DNA from: Antedon mediterranea
Lineage: Eukaryota > Echinodermata > Crinoidea > Comatulida > Antedonidae
DNA length: 64,000 nt
Direction: 5' to 3'
Assembly: GCF_964355755.1 (NCBI RefSeq)
Contig: NC_092672.1
Location: 12,084,501-12,148,500 of the forward strand
In this document: positions 56,846 to 64,000 of the stretch, piece by piece
Layout of the letters: every line of letters begins with the position of its first letter
Numbering within the stretch: the stretch's first letter is position 1
Made by a program: the position numbers and the translations under genes
Notes under the pieces: generated by a model
What the model was told of the DNA's origin: nothing
What the model saw: only the letters and a program-made list of their open reading frames with translations
Database searches by the model: none

Positions 56846-57662
56846 TTCAGAGCGTCGCGAACGTTCTGAAGGTTTCGCAAATACGGTTTACAGTTCAGGA
56901 AGTGTGCAAAATCAAGGAACAGTTTCAGCTATGCCAGCTACAGTTGCTGTTGCACGTAAAATCAAGAACTGTATATTTTGTAATAGGACAAATCATAGCT
57001 CATGGAAATGTAGACAACTTAGATCGATGACACATACTGAGAAATCGAATGCGATTAAGGAAGCACACGCCTGCTTCAAATGTTTGAACACTAGTCACTT
57101 TGCAAGGAAATGCAGTTTCAAATGTCGCAGTTGTATAAACGGACCTCATCATGAAATTATCTGCCAGAAAGGAACAACACAGACAGCCACTCCGGTTCCA
57201 GTTTCCACAGAACCAGTAGTCCAAGCTGCAACTACAGAACCATTAGTCCAAGCTGTAACTACAACTCATTCTAACACTGACATTCCTCATAGTCATACTG
57301 TCTTACAGACTGCTAAAGTCAGAGTTAAAGGTAGTAAAGGTGACTGTCTAGTAACTGTCATGTTTGACACAGGTTCTGATAACACGTATGTATCAAGTAA
57401 TGTTGTAAATAAGGTAGGACCTGTATGGTTAACATCCAAATCATTTGCATTTGCTGCCTTTGGTGAAGGTAAGCCCTCCCAAAGTGAAACTAGGAATATT
57501 TACAAATTAAATGTGGAAAATAAATATGGTGGGTGGGAAATAATTAATTGCATTGAAGTTAAATCGATATGTGCACCCATGTTTAGAGCTAAGGTTCCAC
57601 AGTCCTTCTTGAAAGCAGTAGCCCATCTCCCATTAGCAGATGACTATGACAAAGAGAGGTAG
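56796..57662 (+). pseudogene. BEL/Pao gag zinc knuckles and protease (duplicate)
   Basis: Same 288-residue frame as 44357-45223, with no residue difference seen. Confidence 0.85.
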
Positions 57663-57680
57663 ATCCATGTTAACATTTTA

Positions 57681-58109
57681 GTGGGCTTAGATTATCATTG
57701 GCCATTTATGGGACGTGGCATACACAATCTTCCAGAGGGTCTGGTAGCCCAAGACACTGTTTTCGGTTGGGTTATCTCAGGGAGATGGAATTTGAATGAC
57801 AATATAAATGTTACTCGTAATCATAATGTTAATGTATCCCCACAGTTGCTTTGCATTACAGACATACCCGATGACAGATTGAACAAATTCTGGGATCTAG
57901 AAACAATTGGAGTAAAACCAAGTGATGGAGTGCAAGATGCTGTACTGAAAGAGTTCAATGAGAGCATACGTCTGGTGAATGAGAGATATGAAGTTAAGTT
58001 ACCATGGAAAGAGGGTATGAAAGAGTGCCTTCAAAATAATAGAGAGATAGCCAAGGTGAGGTTAAATAGTCTGAGTAGGAGGCTTGCTAAAGACAAAGAA
58101 TTAGGTTAA
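57681..58109 (+). pseudogene. BEL/Pao protease tail and RT start (duplicate)
   Basis: Same as 45242-45670 except one residue near the end (Leu here, Met in copy 1, from 58071 C / 45632 A). The terminal stop is shared. Confidence 0.82.
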
Positions 58110-58133
58110 AAATATGAGGCCTCTATCTCTGAA

Positions 58134-58738
58134 ATGGAAAGATTAGGCATAATTGCTGAAGCTGACACCACAGATAGTGGTATTGTTTATTACCTTCCCC
58201 ATTACCCAGTAGTGAAAGATGCCAGTTTTACAACCAAGGTTAGGGTGGTATTCGATTCCTCTACTAAATGCAATAATGGGATTTCACTGAATGATTGCCT
58301 AGAAACGGGGCCCCCCTTATACCAGGACTTGTTGACATTTTTATTACGGTTCCGAAGGTGGAAAATTGGATTAACCTCTGACATTACAAAGGCATTTTTT
58401 GCAAATCAAGGTCCATAAGGATGACCAAAATATCTATAGGTTTCTTTGGAAAAGGGAGGACAAAATCAGAACAATGAAATTTCTGAGAGTGCCATTTGGC
58501 CATGCTAGTAGCCCTTTTTTATTAAATGCCACAATTCGCCACCATTTGACAAAGTACCCAAGTTGCCTCCCCATTACAGAACTATTAAGGATAACCTTTA
58601 TGTAGATGACTGGCTCACAGGAGCTGACTATTATGAGGATGCATTATTATTGTTTCAACAGGCAAAAGAAATCATGGCCCAAGGGAAATTCCCCCTCACA
58701 TCCTGGAACTCTAATAACACAAAGATTATTGAAAATGT
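58134..58738 (+). pseudogene. BEL/Pao reverse transcriptase (duplicate, one frameshift fewer)
   Basis: As 45695-46300, but the missing A keeps one frame open from 58134 to 58418, so the ETGPPLYQDLLTF block and DITKAFF motif A are read continuously. Motif C YVDD follows in another frame. The second shift near 58404 is common to both copies, so the gene is dead in both. Confidence 0.85.
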
Positions 58739-58848
58739 TCATCTGGTTTGTAGGTATAAGTATATTGGAAATATTCTTTTTTTCAAATCAATAATTAGTA
58801 AAACTAACCTTGACAGTGTCGCTGTCCTGCTGATCGGACAGCTTCTTC

Positions 58849-59058
58849 AGAAATAATGACGATTATCACATGTATGACCCTGTCATTAAACAGAATAGGC
58901 CCTCTAGAGGTCAGTCTGTTTGATGATAGCAAAGCAAAGATAGTGTAGAGTAGGAAGATGTTACACTTCGCTTAAAAATTAGAGAACCGCTCTAGATAGG
59001 GCGCCTCTCACGACAAGTAGGGATAGACGAATCTCAAACATAAGGAGCGCAATGGCAA
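58849..59058 (+). repeat. Segment homologous to the 60-kb units (duplicate)
   Basis: Duplicate of 46411-46620, with one substitution at 59055. Confidence 0.6.
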
Positions 59059-59319
59059 AGCCCAATGAAAATGGTGTTTTCGGCAATAAATTGTAAAAAT
59101 AAGCCACAAAAAACAAAACAAAAACTTCTTTTTTGTCTTTATTATACAAATTTAAAAATTAATATGATGTTTTCATACTGTTTTTGGATCTTTTTAATTG
59201 TTAATACATTTATTTGGAGTGAGTTTTGGCATGATATGACTGTAAACACTGAGATAGGATCAGGAGGAGGCTTACGCGCGCCTGTAGACGCATTCATGAA
59301 TGGATGCTGGTCATCTCGT

Positions 59320-59357
59320 ACCCAAACCAACCCGTACCCAAACCAACCCGTACCCAT
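59320..59357. repeat. Short 16-bp tandem repeat at the duplication edge
   Basis: ACCCAAACCAACCCGT occurs about 2.3 times. The copy 1 / copy 2 junction falls within the first unit in copy 1. Confidence 0.85.
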
Positions 59358-59439
59358 AAAAACTCTTACCCATCTTGGTAAACCCCAGTCAAGTCTGAAG
59401 TCATAATGCAAATTTTACAGTATACAGTATTGTTGTTGG

Positions 59440-59610
59440 CAAACAATATATGATTTATGAATAAATATATTTTCTATAAAGCAATTTCTATAAAACTCTA
59501 GGGGTAGAATCTTTAAATTCATTTCTATAGTAGAAATTATCTGTTTCATCTATAGATTAACATAGAATTCTAAAACTTCTATTGATAGAACATTTTTTGT
59601 AAGGGTAGTA
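59440..59610. repeat. Cluster of TTCTATAGAA-like palindromes
   Basis: TTTCTATAAAG, TTTCTATAAAAC, TTTCTATAGTAGAAAT, CATCTATAGATTA and TTCTATTGATAGAA occur in about 130 bp, giving overlapping inverted repeats. Meaning unknown; it may be the end of a small hairpin-rich element. Confidence 0.45.
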
Positions 59611-60037
59611 TAATGAAAGGGGGTAAAGTAGGCCTCCCCATGGATATTTTTTCCTTTATATAACCTTACTAATAATGAACTTATTGGCTTATAATTAATA
59701 TTATCAATAATGTTAGGCGTTACAATCATGGCATATAAAATTACGTTGAATGCACGAAAGTTCAGAGTGTTACAAGCATAACGGTTACAGTATTATTTCA
59801 GTAAAAAAACATACCGTACTCGTAGTCCTAAATTCCTATAATGTTCAGTGTATGCAGATCGACTATTTGTATAATATTATTGATTACAATAAATATTGAT
59901 TGATTGATTGATTATTGATTACATGGCATACTACCTATTCTCTTTTATTACCCTTAGAAATAAACCATACGTAATCGATTATTATATAGGCATACACATT
60001 GTACCTTTTTACCACTAGGCTCCTAATATATTTATTC
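59611..60037. other. Spacer with (TTGA)n tail
   Basis: AATAAATATTGATTGATTGATTG-type sequence (about 59889-59915) looks like a LINE 3' tail, similar to that at 4066-4093, but no coding remnant precedes it. The rest is unrecognised. Confidence 0.4.
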
Positions 60038-61935
60038 ACTCTGATGAAGAAGTGTTTCTAAAGCTAGGTATTAAATTCTCTATCTCTGTCCAATGATAAA
60101 CAATTAAATGTAAATAATTTAAAAAAGTTCAATTGATTTGATGATAATAAAAACATTAAAATAAAAGAAAAAATACGGGTAGATAAATTCCAGGTACCTA
60201 AACAATTCCAGGTAATTGAAACACAAATTTGTATTCCTAAGCATATACATATTATTCATTTGCACTTTCTATAAAGATAACATTACATTTTATATGTTAA
60301 TTCGTATTAAATCTTAATTTTACAATCATATTATTCTACTGTTATAATAGCCTATTTCCTATACAATAACTTTCCGTATCCCTACTCGACGTGCGAGGCG
60401 CCATTTAAATTTAGCTCCATGTTGTCTCGCTTTTATTTGCATTGAACGAATAGGAAGTGTAACATCTTCCTACTACACTATCTTTGATGGTAGATCGTCA
60501 TTATTTCTGACGCAGGTTGGGTTGAAACGTTGTCATGTTATGTTATGTTGAAGTATAGAGTATTTAATAAACTTCACTTTACTGATAATAGTGGTCGATA
60601 TATTTATTCGAGTCAGTAAAAGTTAGGTTTAGTATATTTAAGAAGTAGATCAGCTATCTTACAATTTTTCACTCTGATGAAGAAGTGTTTCTAAAGCTAG
60701 GTATTAAATTCTCTATCTCTGTCCAATGATAAACAATTAAATGTAAATAATTTAAAAAAGTTCAATTGATTTGATGATAATAAAAATATTAAAATAAAAG
60801 AAAAAATACGGGTAGATAAATTCCAGGTACCTAAACAATTCCAGGTAATTGAAACACAAATTTGTATTCCTAAGCATATACATATTATTCATTTGCACTT
60901 TCTATAAAGATAACATTACATTTTATATGTTAATTCGTATTAAATCTTAATTTTACAATCATATTATTCTACTGTTATAATAGCCTATTTCCTATACAAT
61001 AACTTTCCGTATCCCTACTCGACGTGCGAGGCGCCATTTAAATTTAGCTCCATGTTGTCTCGCTTTTATTTGCATTGAACGAATAGGAAGTGTAACATCT
61101 TCCTACTACACTATCTTTGATGGTAGATCGTCATTATTTCTGACGCAGGTTGGGTTGAAACGTTGTCATGTTATGTTATGTTGAAGTATAGAGTATTTAA
61201 CAAACTTCACTTTACTGATAATAGTGGTCGATATATTTATTCGAGTCAGTAAAAGTTAGGTTTAGTATATTTAAGAAGTAGATCAGCTATCTTACAATTT
61301 TTCACTCTGATGAAGAAGTGTTTCTAAAGCTAGGTATTAAATTCTCTATCTTTGTCCAATGATAAACAATTAAATGTAAATAATTTAAAAAAGTTCAATT
61401 GATTTGATGATAATAAAAATATTAAAATAAAAGAAAAAATACGGGTAGATAAATTCCAGGTACCTAAACAATTCCAGGTAATTGAAACACAAATTTGTAT
61501 TCCTAAGCATATACATATTATTCATTTGCACTTTCTATAAAGATAACATTACATTTTATATGTTAATTCGTATTAAATCTTAATTTTACAATCATATTAT
61601 TGTACTGTTATAATAGCCTATTTCCTATACAATAACTTTCCGTATTCCTACTCGACGTGCGAGGCGCCATTTAAATTTAGCTCCATGTTGTCTCGCTTTT
61701 ATTTGCATTGAACGAATAGGAAGTGTAACATCTTCCTACTACACTATCTTTGATGGTAGATCGTCATTATTTCTGACGCAGGTTGGGTTGAAACGTTGTC
61801 ATGTTATGTTATGTTGAAGTATAGAGTATTTAATAAACTTCACTTTACTGATAATAGTGGTCGATATATTTATTCGAGTCAGTAAAAGTTAGGTTTAGTA
61901 TATTTAAGAAGTAGATCAGCTATCTTACAATTTTT
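60038..61935 (-). repeat. Three 632-633-bp LTR-like units in tandem
   Basis: Units start at 60038, 60670 and 61303 (CACTCTGATGAAGAAGTG) and are nearly identical; a few substitutions occur (for example ACTCTGTCC vs TTTGTCC near 61350). The reverse complement contains blocks shared with 46411-46620 behind the BEL/Pao pol, so they may be LTRs of a related element in inverted orientation. Each unit also has GGGTTGAAACGTTGTC, resembling a hammerhead 3' half, and CTCTGATGAAGAAGTG. Confidence 0.75.
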
Positions 61936-61959
61936 TATAAAAGAAAATAATTAGGTTAA

Positions 61960-62100
61960 TGAATTATTCATGATTTCTACCTTAATTGGATTGGAAAAAA
62001 AACAATGCGGACGTGAGTTGCAACGCGATCTTTATTTATAAACAACTGCCGAACACGGTTTCCAAAAAACCGTTCTTTTTTATTTTCAATAGAAACAGGC
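61960..62100 (-). repeat. Inverted copy of the BEL/Pao upstream segment
   Basis: The reverse complement matches 43235-43330 plus 43685-43725 (GAAAATAAAAAAGAACGG, GGCAGTTGTTTATAAATAAA, GTAGAAATCATGAATAATTC), without the ~350 bp that lie between them in the 43-kb copy. It directly adjoins the last 632-bp unit. Confidence 0.7.
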
Positions 62101-62275
62101 CCTTAAGTTTTACTGTCACTGTCATAATGAATGATGTATGTTGAATTGTGTTTCATTGATTCTCGCCTCCTGCACACTGGATGCAAGAAGCTTTTCACAA
62201 CTATGTTCCCTGAAAATAAAGTTTGCAATGGATCACAAGAAACTTTTAACACTTATAGTCAGGGTCCTCGTGTAT

Positions 62276-63482
62276 TTCCGTAGGATTTTAATGCCCAAAG
62301 TGAGATTTCACTTGATTTCACTTTATTATGGTGCTAGGATACCAAAAATGCTAGGTAACAAATTTTCACGATCCCGTAACCATGGTAACAGCCCCAAATT
62401 CAAAATGGCGACCAAATGACCATATCTCCATAACCCTTTGAACTAAATGCAACCGGAAATGCTATTTTCTGTACTATTGACCCTTGACCTTGACTCGTAC
62501 TGTATCTTAAAAACGGCTGGTAATAGAAATTTAAAAATGGTCTCAAATTGCTCAGACTTTATATATTTATATTTATTGTAACGCAATATTTTGTTAAAAA
62601 ATGTCCGGAAGCAAAGTTATTGACCTTTGACATAGAGAAAAGCTTACAAGAATTTTTATTCCGTAGTCTATGGTCATATCTCCATAACCCTTTGGTCTAT
62701 TGACAAGATATTGGCATCAAAATACTCGGAATAAATCATATATTTATATTCGTTGTAATAGAACATTTTTACTAAATGTAACCGGAAATGCTATTTTTCT
62801 GCACTATTGACCCTTGACCTTGACTCGAACTGTATCTAAAAAACGGCTGATTATAGAAATTTAAAAATGGTCTCAAATTGCTCAGACCATGCATATTTAT
62901 ATTGATTTTAATGCAACATTTTGTTAGAAAATGACCGGAAGTAAAGTTATTGACCTTTGACCTAATAAACATGAACTTTATGTATATAAACATTTATCTA
63001 TTTGAGCATGTATAGTCAATTGTTTGTGGTAGGGATTAAAAACATGAGTTTATACATATTATCATCATTCGAATATTTAATTTCTAATCACATTTAGTTT
63101 TTATATATTTTATAAATAGTATATACTTTATAGTGAAAGCACATTTATCTATGTAAACAACTTCGGACAATAGTAAAAATTACAGTGCGAGTCAAGGTCA
63201 AGGGTCACTAGTAAAGAAAAATGGCATTTCCGGTTACATTTAGTGAAAATGTTCTATTACAACGAATATAAATATATATATTCCGAGTATTTTGATACTA
63301 ATATCTTGTCAATAGACCAAAGGGTTATGGAGATATGGCCATTTGGTCACCATTTTGAATTTGGGGTTGTTACCATGGTTACGGGATCGTGAAAATTTGT
63401 TACCTAGCATTTTTGGTATCCTAGCACCATAATAAAGTAAAATCAAGTGAAATCTCACTTTGGGCATTAAAATCCTACGGAA
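62276..63482. mobile_element. Long-inverted-repeat element, about 1.2 kb
   Basis: 62276-62445 and 63313-63482 are inverted copies over about 170 bp (TTCCGTAGGATTTTAATGCC, AGTGAGATTTCACTTGAT, TGGTGCTAGGATACCAAAAA, TTTTCACGATCCCGTAACCA, ATATCTCCATAACCCTTTG). Inner arms continue with gaps. The centre holds repeats of ATTGACC(C/T)TTGACC-type units at 62469, 62617, 62803 and 62947. No coding content: the 93-residue frame at 62138-62419 crosses the arm boundary. Confidence 0.78.
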
Positions 63483-64000
63483 CCCCTATTTTCATACTTG
63501 AGGAACCTGACTATTACATGAGAATGTTTCAGTTTATTCTATGGATTGATGCTAAACTTGAGTCAATAAATAAACTTTTTAAACATTTTCTTTAAAATGG
63601 ACCTGAAATGGATTTTCGATTTTTTTCATTTTAGAATGATGTTTTGGGGGCTATTAGGTGTTGCTAGAATGTATATTGTTACAAAATATAAATTGGCCCT
63701 TTTGGGGAAAGCCCCATTTGAAAATCAAAAAAAATCGCGGGTGACGTCACTTTGCGAATATATTCCTATCCCTCCAATGGAAAATTTGCAGTTTTTTGGC
63801 TATAACTCTTGAAATCTATGGAGTATTTTCTAAAAAATGCTTGTGCATTTGCAGAAATGTATTTAGAATTTTTTAGATAAAATTATTACCGTATAAACGG
63901 TTATTCATCGAGTAAATGACGATTCAAAATCTTAAAATCAACGGTTTTTTTCTGGCAATACCGAAGTTGGCCTGGCAACGTTGTCCGGGATACAGCTCCG
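63483..64000. other. Right flank, nothing recognised
   Basis: AT-rich, with a CGCGGGTGACGTCAC motif near 63736. A 71-residue frame at 63597-63812 has no recognised domain. An AAAAAATCGCGGG motif resembles one at about 28-40 of the window. Confidence 0.4.

Larger units (their letters stand above)
46898..59335 (+). repeat. 12.4-kb tandem duplication, copy 2
   Basis: Directly repeats 34459-46897. Its right end runs into further ACCCAAACCAACCCGT units (to about 59357), where copy 1 stops. This copy has one base fewer (no A matching 45877), which keeps the BEL/Pao RT frame open through the motif A region. Confidence 0.93.

Noticed and set aside
62138-62419. 93-residue plus frame
   Set aside because: Runs across the left boundary of the long-inverted-repeat element; its C-terminal half is arm sequence repeated at 63.4 kb.

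Overview
The window looks like AT-rich nuclear DNA of a marine invertebrate, most likely a deuterostome with an echinoderm- or hemichordate-like genome. That assignment is inference. It rests on a SINE with a deuterostome-type central region (5046-5261), a Ty3/gypsy fragment with integrase ahead of reverse transcriptase (Gmr1-like order, first described from deuterostomes; 22512-24165 minus), a Penelope-like element, BEL/Pao pol, several Jockey/CR1-like LINEs, and frequent AGGCCTA motifs. There is no bacterial-style gene layout, and I saw no tRNA or rRNA gene.

The only host gene I can support is a minus-strand ankyrin-repeat gene. Seven short exons (53017-53121, 40578-40682, 32230-32331, 30551-30655, 29810-29914, 10676-10780, 5943-6047, in transcript order) each encode exactly one ankyrin repeat of 34 or 35 residues. 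All are open, start and end in phase 0, and have AG acceptors and GT donors. None is long enough to show up in ordinary ORF scanning. Everything between them is intron, and the introns are filled with mobile elements. No first or last exon was found, so the gene probably runs off both ends.

Layout: 0-5.9 kb holds a 331-bp tandem repeat and a nest of elements: a TIR transposon containing a Penelope-like element, which itself contains a LINE 3' fragment (at the RT YxDD motif) and a SINE (13-bp target duplication). 8.5-10.5 kb has a minisatellite, a TIR element and an LTR-like pair. 11.3-17.4 kb has LINE fragments, including one LINE interrupted by another. A hammerhead-ribozyme-like motif lies at 17634-17669. 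18.65-20.5 kb is a foldback-like element. 21.2-24.2 kb has a minus-strand LINE and the Gmr1-like pol. 24.5-25.45 kb is a TIR element with a broken transposon protein. 26.3-29.1 kb is a minus CR1-like LINE with 3' tandem repeats. 29.8-32.3 kb carries three ankyrin exons. 33.6-40.4 kb has a LINE split by a 5.5-kb insertion.

The largest structure is a direct tandem duplication of about 12.44 kb: 34459-46897 and 46898-59335. I noticed only three differences between the copies. It duplicates one ankyrin exon, a two-strand-open minisatellite, a TTAA-flanked element, LINE fragments and a BEL/Pao gag-pro-pol remnant. It is either very recent or an assembly artefact. The right end carries three 632-633-bp LTR-like units in tandem (60038-61935) and a long-inverted-repeat element (62276-63482).
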